Source: an uncultured Ruminococcus sp. (GTDB lineage Bacteria > Bacillota > Clostridia > Oscillospirales > Ruminococcaceae). Taken from it: DNA of 19,463 bases. Of the stretch, positions 7,456-14,289 are shown in pieces. How positions within the stretch are numbered: position 1 is the first letter of the stretch; the number at the start of each line of letters is the position of its first letter. The translations under genes were made by a program, and so were the position numbers. Location of the stretch: positions 1 to 19,463 of the forward strand of contig CAMNFW010000010.1 in the NCBI GenBank assembly GCA_946537565.1, given 5' to 3'. The notes under the pieces are model-generated. The model had not been told where the DNA came from, made no database searches, and saw only the letters and a list, made by a program, of their open reading frames with translations.

Positions 7456-9042
7456 ATGAGCGAAAACAATAACGAACTTGACCCTGAAAAAATCCCTGAT
7501 GCTGATGACAGAGCCAGCAGGATCAGCGCTATAAAAAAGGCATTGCATTCCGGTGCAGAGCCTCCGGCTGAAGAGTGGGAGAATGAACTCGCTGAGAGGA
7601 TCGCACGAAAAGTTAAAAAGGTTAAAGAGAACAAGGCTTCATCTGCTCAGGATATCCTTGATCAGCTGGATGATGCAATAGCTTCGGTGAATGAGCATAC
7701 AGCTGAGCCGGAAGAGCCTAAGCCTGAGATGCCTTATCATATCCCTGAACCGGGACACGCCGATGAGTATGTTGAACCGACAGTAAATGCACCGCTGCCG
7801 GAGCTGGTAAGGAAAAAGCCTGTCAGTCATGCAGCACCGGAAAATCAGCCGGTAAGCCATGCGGCAACAGGTTACCAGCCGGTAAGCCATGCAGCCGAAT
7901 CAGTCGGACCGCCGGAGAATTATGCGCCGCCTGTCAGCCGTGCAGCTGAACCTCAGCCTGGGCAGCGTCCGGTTCCCAAAAAGAAAAAATCCAAAAAGAA
8001 AAAAAAGAAAAAGAAAACATTCTTGCAGAGCCTGCGTGGACTGTTCCCGGAAAAGGGCGACAGTATCCTTGAAAGACTTAGAAAACTGGTATTTCTTGGC
8101 TCTGTTATTGCAATAATCGTATGCGGATATATGGTGGGTGACTATTACCTCGACCTCTGGAAAAACCGTATGCAGAACAGCGATATTTCCGACCTTTATC
8201 ATACCTATCCGGCTATACGTTCCGATGAGGACGGTCAGGTGTATGAAAAGGAGGAAAACAAGTATTACCGGCTTATGGACGGTGCAAAGAAGCTGCTGGA
8301 CATAAATTCTGAAGTTGTCGGCTATATCCAGATCCCTGACACTCCTGTGGACAATCCGGTAGTTCAGGCTGATGATAATAAAAAATATCTCAACCTGAAT
8401 TTCAGACTGAATGAATCTCGTGCAGGTGCTTTGTTCCTGGACTGGAGAAATCATTTCGACCACGTTGAAGGACATTATCTCTATGAGCCTAATTCCGACA
8501 ACCTGGTTATCTATGGACATAATATGGCGGATGAGAGTATGTTCGGCTCTCTGAAGTATTATCAGTGGAATTATGATTACTACGACAAGCATCCGCTGAT
8601 ATACCTGAACTCAAACTATGAGACATACACATATAAGATATTTGCGTTTTTCATTGTTGACGCTTTAGATGAATCTGAGACAAAATATGATTGCTGGAAT
8701 GTTCTTAATTTTACCGGCGAGGAGCAGTTTTATGAATTCATCAACGAAGCAAAGAAGAGAACTCTCCGCACTAACGACGTTGACATGAAATATGGAGACA
8801 AGCTGCTTACCCTTTCTACCTGCAATACCACTCTTGGTGACAGGGGAAGGCTGATCATAATGGCGAGACTTTTAAGACCCGGTGAAGATCCGGAAGAGGG
8901 TACAAGGAACAGCGAAGCAAATCCGAATATCAAGTGGCCGTCCTTCTATTATGAGTCTAAACCAAATGAAAAATATGATCCCAATGCCCCATTTGAACCC
9001 TATGGTCCTTCCGGCACTGAGGAGCAAAATGGCGAGGAGTAA
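7456..9042 (+). CDS. srtB: Class B-like sortase with long cytoplasmic N-terminal region
   Basis: Sortases are membrane transpeptidases that cut sorting signals and join proteins to the wall or to each other. The catalytic domain covers about 275-475. It has H355 in VIYGHNM, C456 in LTLSTC and R465 in GRLIIMAR, and its spacing is typical of class B. One membrane helix (211-228) places the domain outside. The first 210 residues are unusual for a sortase: a charged helical stretch (20-80), a proline-rich segment with four PVSHAA/PVSRAA units (122-164), and a lysine block (175-187, including eight lysines in a row) before the helix, which fits the positive-inside rule. A short acidic tail follows the catalytic domain. 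At 528 residues it is about twice the usual length. The second sortase starts three bases after the stop. No sortase substrate is evident nearby. Confidence 0.88.
   Translation: MSENNNELDPEKIPDADDRASRISAIKKALHSGAEPPAEEWENELAERIARKVKKVKENKASSAQDILDQLDDAIASVNEHTAEPEEPKPEMPYHIPEPGHADEYVEPTVNAPLPELVRKKPVSHAAPENQPVSHAATGYQPVSHAAESVGPPENYAPPVSRAAEPQPGQRPVPKKKKSKKKKKKKKTFLQSLRGLFPEKGDSILERLRKLVFLGSVIAIIVCGYMVGDYYLDLWKNRMQNSDISDLYHTYPAIRSDEDGQVYEKEENKYYRLMDGAKKLLDINSEVVGYIQIPDTPVDNPVVQADDNKKYLNLNFRLNESRAGALFLDWRNHFDHVEGHYLYEPNSDNLVIYGHNMADESMFGSLKYYQWNYDYYDKHPLIYLNSNYETYTYKIFAFFIVDALDESETKYDCWNVLNFTGEEQFYEFINEAKKRTLRTNDVDMKYGDKLLTLSTCNTTLGDRGRLIIMARLLRPGEDPEEGTRNSEANPNIKWPSFYYESKPNEKYDPNAPFEPYGPSGTEEQNGEE
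7816..7947 (+). repeat. PVSHAA peptide repeat in the sortase N-terminus
   Basis: Four units PVSHAA, PVSHAA, PVSHAA and PVSRAA occur at residues 122, 132, 142 and 159. The middle two share an exact 17-base DNA repeat, CAGCCGGTAAGCCATGC, at 7846 and 7876, a 30-base period. Such repeats can change copy number by slippage, so strains may differ here. Confidence 0.75.
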
Positions 9043-9045
9043 GCA

Positions 9046-9981
9046 ATGAATAAAACAGCAAAGATTATTTCTGCAAGTACAGCCTGTGTGGCTGCCGCAG
9101 CTCTGGCAGTTGCCGCTTTTATGACTTTCAAAAAAGATGAAGAAGTTCCGACTCCTGTCATAGATATTACAACTGAGCCGGTTACAGAACTTGTAACTGA
9201 ACCTACGACCCTTCCGCTTTATGACTATGTCCCTTCTGAAACTGGTATGACCGAAAAGGCTAAAATGCTTCTTAAGCAGAACAAGGATATAGTCGGCTGG
9301 ATAAAAATAGACAATACCGATGTGGATTATCCTTTTACCCGTGATCCCGGCGAAATACCGGAAGGAAATAAATACTACGGCGGACAGGCATATGCGTATA
9401 ATGAGTATTATCTTGACCATGATCTTGATGGCAGCTATCTGCGCTGCGGAACACTGTTCTGTGACTGGAGAGATAACTTCGGAGCGGTTGAAGATATGCA
9501 GTCCGAGAATATAGTCATTTATGGCCACAATATGGCTAATAACACTATGTTCGGTTCATTAAGAAGATACCGCCAGGACTATTCATTCTATGAACAGGCT
9601 CCCTTCGTTGAGCTTAGCTCAAATTACAGAGACTATGACTATGTAATTTTCAGTATTCTCATAACCAGCGGGAACTGGTATACAGATTTCGTTTACTGGG
9701 ATATGGAAGAGCTGGATACAGAAGATGAATTCAACTATTATCTTGACAATATAAGGTCGAGACAGCTTATTGATACAGGCGTTGACGTTAAGTACGGCGA
9801 CAAACTGCTCACTCTTTCGACTTGCTATGCAGATGAGGATAATTCACGCTTCCTTGTTATGGCACGCCGTCTGCGTCCGGGCGAAAAAGCCGGCGACCTG
9901 TCTACAATAGAAAGAACAGAAGAATACAACAAAGCACACACACCGGATGAACAGAAAGATGAAAATGCACCCGGACAATGA
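9046..9981 (+). CDS. srtB: Class B-like sortase, second copy
   Basis: This 311-residue sortase has a conventional layout: an N-terminal membrane anchor (7-27), a Thr/Pro/Glu-rich stalk (about 35-63) and a catalytic domain from about 68 to 278. The active residues are H161 (VIYGHNM), C260 (LTLSTC) and R268 (NSRFLVMAR). It shares with its neighbour the blocks VIYGHNMA, MFGSL and KYGDKLLTLSTC, so the pair looks like a diverged duplication. The start is only three bases after the upstream stop and its Shine-Dalgarno (GGCGAGGAG) overlaps that stop, so translation is probably coupled. It lacks the long cytoplasmic region of the first copy, which suggests different partners or substrates. Confidence 0.9.
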   Translation: MNKTAKIISASTACVAAAALAVAAFMTFKKDEEVPTPVIDITTEPVTELVTEPTTLPLYDYVPSETGMTEKAKMLLKQNKDIVGWIKIDNTDVDYPFTRDPGEIPEGNKYYGGQAYAYNEYYLDHDLDGSYLRCGTLFCDWRDNFGAVEDMQSENIVIYGHNMANNTMFGSLRRYRQDYSFYEQAPFVELSSNYRDYDYVIFSILITSGNWYTDFVYWDMEELDTEDEFNYYLDNIRSRQLIDTGVDVKYGDKLLTLSTCYADEDNSRFLVMARRLRPGEKAGDLSTIERTEEYNKAHTPDEQKDENAPGQ

Positions 9982-10010
9982 GAAGATCATTATGTGAGGT
10001 GGAGTTAGCA

Positions 10011-11543
10011 ATGAAGACAGAAAACCCATTTAAGCGTGCGGCGGCAGCCATAGCAGGCATAGTTATTGCTTGTACAGGTTCAGCGCTGAATGCCGCCGCT
10101 GTTGAAAGCACAACTGCAGAGAATACTTCAGCTGAGGAAACTTCTGCGGAGGATACTTCCACAGTATCAACAGCTGCCGATACTCAGGCTTCTACAGAGC
10201 CTTCATCTGCTGCGGTTGAAGAGGAAAAGGCTGAGAAAGAAGAAACTGAATGGTACAAGGCTGAGCTTGATGAGTATGACGAAAGTCTGTCCCTCATAAG
10301 CTATGAAGTCTCGCCTGAATCTGCTGAAGACGGAAAAAGTACCGCAAAGACAAGAAAAAATAAGAAAGACGGTGAGCCTACTCCTGTTGAACTGAATGTT
10401 ACAGGCGGATTTGTGGGCGATATACCGTGGTTTGAAAGCGAGCCTGTAATTGATGCTCAGCCTGGTGAATTTGCAATAGTAACCTACGGCTGGGGACATG
10501 GCGTTGGAATGAGCCAGAACGGCGCTAATTACTACGCTATGTACAGCGGCTGGACTTATCAGGATATTCTGTTCCACTATTATCCCGGCACATATCTTAT
10601 GAATACAGGACTTGCTGAGACTGAGACCCTGACAATAGGCGGTGTTACCGGCGATGTACTGTCGCTGATATCCCAGGTCGTATTCAACGAGGTTGGCTGC
10701 ACTATGAGCTATGAAGCTATCAAAGCGCAGGCTGTCGCAGCGTACACCTATTGTAAATACAATGGTAACAACGGAAATGACCTGATACTCAAGCCGCATC
10801 CGCCGCAGAATGTTGTAGATGCCTGCGCTGAGGTGCTGGGTCAGGCGCTTTACTATGATGACGATTATGCTCTGACGATGTTCACAGCCTCCAGCGGCGG
10901 AGTTACAGCAAACTGCTATGAAGTATTTTGGGCTGATCTTCCGTATCTGAGGTCAGTTCCCAGCGATTATGATGCAGCGTATGATCCGCATTATGGAACG
11001 GTTACATATATCGACGATTTCCAGCTCAGGAATATGATCCAAAAAGCCTACGGACTCAAGCTTTCCGATGATCCGACACAGTGGCTCCAGCCTTCATATT
11101 CAGCTGAAACAGGATATGTAACATCAGTGAATATTGACAATCAGATCACGGTTCGTGGATATGAGTTCAAGCTGGCACTGGGACTTAAATGCTCGAAATT
11201 CAATGTTTTCTACTGCCCACGTCCTGAGGGTGAGAAAATACCGGATGGTTCTTCAACACCTACAGTTGTCGATCCTGATTTTATGCAGACACCTGCTATA
11301 ATCTATTCAAACAACCAGCCTACAGATATCGGCGGATATCAGCCGCCTGTAGAGGAGCCGACAGAGGAGACTACACTTCCGGAAGAGTATGTTACCGAGC
11401 CTTATGAGGAGCCTACAGAGGGTACTTCTGAGGAATATCCAACTGAGACCTATACCGGTGAGCCTCCGGAAACTACAGAGCCATCTTCCTATGAGGAGCA
11501 GACTACTTTATTTGAAGCTACAGAAACAACCTACCAGGAATAG
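10011..11543 (+). CDS. Secreted SpoIID/LytB-like protein with rearranged domain order
   Basis: SpoIID-family proteins are peptidoglycan lytic transglycosylases or amidase enhancers. I choose the ATG at 10011 over that at 9978 because GGAG lies six bases upstream and the protein then begins with a signal peptide (MKTENPFKRAAAAIAG through ALNAAA). Numbering is from there (510 residues). An acidic Ser/Thr/Glu-rich stretch (30-90) leads to GHGVGMSQNGA (162-172) and HYYPG (189-193). Only after these come FNEVG (putative catalytic E227), KAQAVAAYTY (238-247), TASSGG (292-297) and the final LALGLKCSKF strand. In normal SpoIID the GHGVGMSQ block is at the C-terminus, so this looks circularly permuted. 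A Thr/Pro/Glu-rich tail (from about 448) ends without LPxTG or a hydrophobic anchor. It is cotranscribed with two sortases. The exact activity is untested. Confidence 0.8.
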   Translation: MKTENPFKRAAAAIAGIVIACTGSALNAAAVESTTAENTSAEETSAEDTSTVSTAADTQASTEPSSAAVEEEKAEKEETEWYKAELDEYDESLSLISYEVSPESAEDGKSTAKTRKNKKDGEPTPVELNVTGGFVGDIPWFESEPVIDAQPGEFAIVTYGWGHGVGMSQNGANYYAMYSGWTYQDILFHYYPGTYLMNTGLAETETLTIGGVTGDVLSLISQVVFNEVGCTMSYEAIKAQAVAAYTYCKYNGNNGNDLILKPHPPQNVVDACAEVLGQALYYDDDYALTMFTASSGGVTANCYEVFWADLPYLRSVPSDYDAAYDPHYGTVTYIDDFQLRNMIQKAYGLKLSDDPTQWLQPSYSAETGYVTSVNIDNQITVRGYEFKLALGLKCSKFNVFYCPRPEGEKIPDGSSTPTVVDPDFMQTPAIIYSNNQPTDIGGYQPPVEEPTEETTLPEEYVTEPYEEPTEGTSEEYPTETYTGEPPETTEPSSYEEQTTLFEATETTYQE

Positions 11544-11578
11544 AAATATATAATATAGTATAATACCAAGAACGAAAG

Positions 11579-11637
11579 AATAAGTCCTTTGAGCGCAATG
11601 AAAGCATATAAACCGATCATGCGCTCAGGGACTTATT
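11579..11637 (+). terminator. Large hairpin terminator after the sortase/SpoIID unit
   Basis: AATAAGTCC (11579-11587) pairs perfectly with GGACTTATT (11629-11637), and GAGCGCA (11591-11597) with TGCGCTC (11620-11626), separated by a small internal loop. The two helices total 16 bp with a 22-base apical loop. The 3' side carries only a short U-containing tail (TTATTTGC), so termination may be partial. Confidence 0.6.
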
Positions 11638-11663
11638 TGCATAAAAATATGATTTAAGGATCT

Positions 11664-11722
11664 GAGGTGAAAAAAACCTGAATGAGCATCTTTTTTGAGC
11701 CGAAAAGGTGAAAAAAGGTGAA
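11664..11722 (+). promoter_or_regulatory. Distal AGGTGA box cluster, candidate MraZ sites
   Basis: GGTGA cores occur at 11666, 11707 and 11717, each preceded by A (full form RAGGTGAAAW). The last two are exactly 10 bp apart and the first is 41 bp (about four helical turns) from the second. They match the proximal cluster at the mraZ promoter. No convincing promoter lies directly beside them. Confidence 0.5.
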
Positions 11723-11850
11723 ATTCAAGTTAATATAAATAGCTAAAATTAAAACTTTTGTTTCGTAAAAATATCGGTCAGGTTTAATCATTATACAAAA
11801 TCACCAATTTACCGCCTGAATAATTATTAACGATTGTACAATATTACGGG

Positions 11851-11879
11851 TTGATTATTTTATCGTTATGGTTTATAAT
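11851..11879 (+). promoter_or_regulatory. mraZ promoter of the dcw cluster
   Basis: TTGATT (11851-11856), a 17-base spacer and a perfect TATAAT (11874-11879) form the best promoter in the gap. The predicted start near 11886 coincides with the first proximal AGGTGA box and leaves a leader of about 87 bases before mraZ. Confidence 0.75.
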
Positions 11880-11886
11880 TAATGTA

Positions 11887-11936
11887 GAGGTGAAAAAAGG
11901 TGATGTGAAGTGAAATTGACCCACTTTGAGGTGAAA
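11887..11936 (+). promoter_or_regulatory. Proximal direct-repeat operator, probable MraZ binding site
   Basis: GGTGA or AGTGA cores stand at 11889, 11899 and 11909, exactly 10 bp apart, with a fourth at 11930 (21 bp, two turns, further). All lie on the plus strand immediately downstream of the predicted transcription start. MraZ is known to bind short direct repeats with a 10-bp period upstream of its own gene (TGGG-type in Escherichia coli, AAAGTG-type in mycoplasmas). The boxes here resemble the latter. Autorepression is inferred. Confidence 0.65.
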
Positions 11937-11972
11937 TTTTCCACCTGACGGTATGAAAGCGAGGCGAAGTGC

Positions 11973-12404
11973 ATGAAAGAGCCGCTATGTGGTATTTATA
12001 ATCCAAGTATCGACGCAAAAGGCCGCATGAGCTTCCCGAATAAGCTTCGTGATCTGCTGGGTACAGAATTTTACTTGTGTATTGGTCATGACAAAAAATA
12101 CATCGCCGTTTACTCTTCTGAGGAATTCGATATTTACTGCGGCAAGCTCTATCAGATCGAGGGTGAGTTAGGTTCCCAGATCAGACGAGAGCTGCTCTCC
12201 GGTGCAGATAAGCAGATCCCCGATAAGCAGGGCAGAATTTTTATTGCTCAGCATCTCAGGGATTATGCCGGAATTACTGGTGAGGTCACAGTTATCGGAA
12301 ACATGAACCGTGCGGAGATCTGGGACAGCGCCAGCTGGGAGGCAAACAAGTCAACCATTGACGAGGCTGCTAAGAAGGCTGCTCTGAATAAGCTCGTGCT
12401 CTGA
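11973..12404 (+). CDS. mraZ: Transcriptional regulator MraZ
   Basis: MraZ is a DNA-binding protein with two SpoVT/AbrB-like halves that assembles into a ring and regulates the dcw cluster. The 143 residues match the family length. Each half carries the DxxGR signature: DAKGR at 14-18 and DKQGR at 84-88. Other family marks are FPNKLRDLLG (21-30) and VIGNMNRAEIWD (107-118). The ATG has GAGG eight bases upstream. It is the first gene of the cluster and rsmH follows after 53 bases. The direct-repeat boxes ahead of it suggest it controls its own transcription. Confidence 0.95.
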   Translation: MKEPLCGIYNPSIDAKGRMSFPNKLRDLLGTEFYLCIGHDKKYIAVYSSEEFDIYCGKLYQIEGELGSQIRRELLSGADKQIPDKQGRIFIAQHLRDYAGITGEVTVIGNMNRAEIWDSASWEANKSTIDEAAKKAALNKLVL

Positions 12405-12457
12405 TGTGCTTCTGCTGATGACGGCTTTGCCTCGCCGCAGATCAAAGGAGCTGTTTT

Positions 12458-13399
12458 ATGGAGTTTGTACATATACCCGTTCTGCTCGATGAGTGCATCA
12501 TCGGACTGAATATCCGTCCAGACGGTATTTATGTGGATTGTACTGCCGGAGGAGGCGGACATTCCTCTGCCATTGCCGAAAGGCTGGGCGAAAATGGAAG
12601 GCTTATTGCCCTGGACCGTGACCCGGATGCTGTCAAGGCGGCTTCCGAAAGACTGTCAGTTTACAGCAATGCTGTGGTTGTGCATACCAACTACTCTGAG
12701 CTGGATAAGGTGCTGGATGAAATGAATATCAGCGCAGTTGACGGTATACTTATGGATCTGGGAGTTTCGTCCCATCAGCTGGACGAAGAAAGCCGAGGAT
12801 TTTCCTATCATACCGACGCTCCTCTTGATATGAGAATGAGCCAGACCGGTATGAGCGCTGCGGATGTGGTGAATACCTTCACCGAGCAGCAGCTTGCAAA
12901 TATCATATTTGAGTACGGCGAAGAAAAATTCTCACGCCGGATCGCTTCAAATATTGTAAAAGCAAGAGAGATATCACCTATAATGACTACTCTCCAGCTG
13001 GCAGATATTGTAAGGGAAAGCGTTCCCCAAAAGGCAAGAAGAGATAAAAACCCCTGTAAAAAAACATTTCAGGCGATCAGGATCGCTGTCAACGGCGAAC
13101 TGGACCATCTGGATGCCGGACTGGAAAAGGCATTCTTCAGCCTGAAACCCAACGGCAGACTTGCAGTTATCACCTTCCACTCTCTGGAGGACAGGCTTGT
13201 AAAAAAGAAATTTGCGGGCTGGTGCAAAGGCTGTATTTGTCCGCCTGACTTTCCCCAGTGTGTATGCGGACGCAAGCCGCAGGGAATTCTTGTGAACAGA
13301 AAGCCCATTGAGGCTGACCAGAATGAACTTGAAGCTAATAACAGAAGCAGAAGTGCTAAGCTCAGGGTCATAGAAAGGAGTGCGGATCAAAATGGCTGA
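12458..13399 (+). CDS. rsmH: 16S rRNA (cytosine-1402-N4)-methyltransferase RsmH
   Basis: RsmH (MraW) uses S-adenosylmethionine to methylate N4 of C1402 in the decoding centre of 16S rRNA. The 313 residues match the usual length. HIPVLLDE (5-12) opens the protein, DCTAGGGGHS (27-36) is the SAM loop, DGILMDLGVSSHQLD (95-109) is the catalytic motif region, and FHSLEDRLVK (240-249) with NRSRSAKLRV (295-304) closes it. A cysteine-rich loop, CKGCICPPDFPQCVC, lies at 256-270. AAAGGAG is seven bases before the ATG. Its last eight bases overlap the ftsL-like gene, which supports coupled translation. Confidence 0.96.
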   Translation: MEFVHIPVLLDECIIGLNIRPDGIYVDCTAGGGGHSSAIAERLGENGRLIALDRDPDAVKAASERLSVYSNAVVVHTNYSELDKVLDEMNISAVDGILMDLGVSSHQLDEESRGFSYHTDAPLDMRMSQTGMSAADVVNTFTEQQLANIIFEYGEEKFSRRIASNIVKAREISPIMTTLQLADIVRESVPQKARRDKNPCKKTFQAIRIAVNGELDHLDAGLEKAFFSLKPNGRLAVITFHSLEDRLVKKKFAGWCKGCICPPDFPQCVCGRKPQGILVNRKPIEADQNELEANNRSRSAKLRVIERSADQNG

Positions 13400-13892
13400 A
13401 CCAGACTCTGTCCGCCGCTACTACAGCGACACATACAGAGCCGAGTCTGATGACACGTCCGGTTACGGAGTGAGACAGAATAAGCCGGATTTAAAACCGC
13501 AGATCAGTATGAGAAATACCGAAGCAAAAAGCGGTTCTGTATTCAGTATAATTATTATATCCGTACTTGCTGCTTTGCTGCTTGGTCTTGTTATCAACAG
13601 TCTTAACAGACGAAATACTATGTATAATGACGTGGCAGATGCAAACAATAAACTGTCACTGTTAGAAGCCGAGAATGTCAGACTGCAATCGGAGCTTGAA
13701 AGCAGAATGTCTGCTAAAAACGTCGAGGAATATGCCGAGAATGTTCTGAATATGCAGAAGATCGACTCTTCGCAGATCAAGTACATCAGGATACAGACAG
13801 ATGACGTTGTGAGCATTCCTCAGCAGGACGAGGGTTTCTTTGCGAAGGTAAAGGGATTTTTCGACCGCTGTGTGGAATATTTCAGAGGGTAG
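13392..13892 (+). CDS. ftsL: FtsL/DivIC-like cell division protein
   Basis: This 166-residue protein is a single-pass membrane protein: a polar cytoplasmic N-terminus (1-48), one helix (49-71) and an outer coiled coil (about 76-108), followed by a short globular end. This layout and its place between rsmH and the class B PBP match FtsL, which joins DivIB and DivIC in activating septal synthesis. Sequence conservation in this family is low, so the call rests on topology and position. I choose the ATG at 13392: AAAGGAG (13374-13380) is 11 bases upstream, whereas the GTG at 13380 lies inside that ribosome binding site. The gene overlaps rsmH by eight bases. A structured 397-base gap follows. Confidence 0.8.
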   Translation: MAEPDSVRRYYSDTYRAESDDTSGYGVRQNKPDLKPQISMRNTEAKSGSVFSIIIISVLAALLLGLVINSLNRRNTMYNDVADANNKLSLLEAENVRLQSELESRMSAKNVEEYAENVLNMQKIDSSQIKYIRIQTDDVVSIPQQDEGFFAKVKGFFDRCVEYFRG

Positions 13893-13932
13893 TACCAATA
13901 TAAATATAAAACAAGGACTGCCTGATCAATTT

Positions 13933-13960
13933 TTGAATACTAACGGCAAAAAAATATAAA
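13933..13960 (+). promoter_or_regulatory. Candidate promoter for the structured RNA in the ftsL-PBP gap
   Basis: TTGAAT (13933-13938), a 16-base spacer and TATAAA (13955-13960) would start transcription near 13968, about 20 bases before the structured element. An A-rich hairpin, ACGGC/GCCGT (13943-13947 with 13964-13968), overlaps it. Confidence 0.4.
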
Positions 13961-13987
13961 AACGCCGTAGTGATAGTAGAACACGGA

Positions 13988-14091
13988 GATACAACGGGTG
14001 ATCGGAAATACCGGGATCACCACCCCGGCTTGGGCGCTCAAGCCGGGGGCGGCTGGTTCCACGCTTGAATAGCGAAATCCTTCGTCGTATC
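13988..14091 (+). ncRNA. Predicted multi-helix structured RNA of unknown class
   Basis: Hand folding gives a closing helix GATACAACG (13988-13996) with CGTCGTATC (14083-14091), 8 of 9 pairs. Inside it lie three hairpins: GGTGATC/GATCACC (13997-14003 with 14015-14021), a perfect 10-bp CCCCGGCTTG/CAAGCCGGGG (14023-14032 with 14039-14048), and CGCT/AGCG (14062-14065 with 14071-14074). The core is far richer in GC than the flanks. No coding frame fits. It could be a cis-regulatory leader, a small RNA or a mobile palindromic repeat. I cannot match it to a known riboswitch or ribozyme. Confidence 0.5.
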
Positions 14092-14101
14092 AAAAAGAAA
14101 A

Positions 14102-14171
14102 GGACATCACATAAAAAAAGAAGATGTTCAAAGGCGGGGCAGTGACAACACCTCGCCTTATTCTATTTTTT
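14102..14171 (+). terminator. Intrinsic terminator upstream of the PBP gene
   Basis: AAGGCGGGG (14131-14139) pairs with CCTCGCCTT (14151-14159), nine pairs with one G-U, followed by ATTCTATTTTTT. A preceding weaker hairpin is GGACATC/GATGTTC (14102-14108 with 14123-14129). The terminator ends either the structured RNA or the ftsL transcript. The downstream PBP gene must depend on readthrough or on a promoter in 14172-14289, where I see no good one. Confidence 0.75.
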
Positions 14172-14289
14172 AGAGCCTGAACAGCTGCGGAATAATTCTT
14201 CTTCAGCCCTCTTTGCACTTCAGAAAAATCAAAGCCGGATTCGCTGAACAGACTCTCTGGTAAAAAAGTCTCCCGAAAGGCAGGTTAAA

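Noticed and set aside
7816..7947. CRISPR-like repeats
   Set aside because: The repeats are in frame within a coding region, few in number and not separated by unique spacers.
7900..8592. 230-codon antisense frame under the first sortase
   Set aside because: The opposite strand encodes an intact sortase with catalytic residues; the antisense translation has no recognisable domain.
8872..9528. 218-codon antisense frame across the two sortases
   Set aside because: It runs through the junction of two confident genes and shows no family features.
9978..10010. ATG at 9978 as the SpoIID-like start
   Set aside because: It overlaps the sortase stop, adds 11 polar residues before the signal peptide, and a better placed GGAG sits ahead of the ATG at 10011.
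11365..11540. Thr/Pro/Glu-rich tail of the SpoIID-like protein as a sortase sorting signal
   Set aside because: There is no LPxTG or NPxTN-type motif followed by a hydrophobic segment and positive tail; the protein simply ends.
13380..13391. GTG at 13380 as the ftsL start
   Set aside because: The GTG begins inside the AAAGGAG ribosome binding site that serves the ATG at 13392.
14049..14075. T-box-like sequence in the ftsL-PBP gap
   Set aside because: GGCTGGTTCCACGC only loosely resembles the T-box antiterminator sequence, no specifier stem was found, and the downstream gene is not an amino-acid or tRNA gene.
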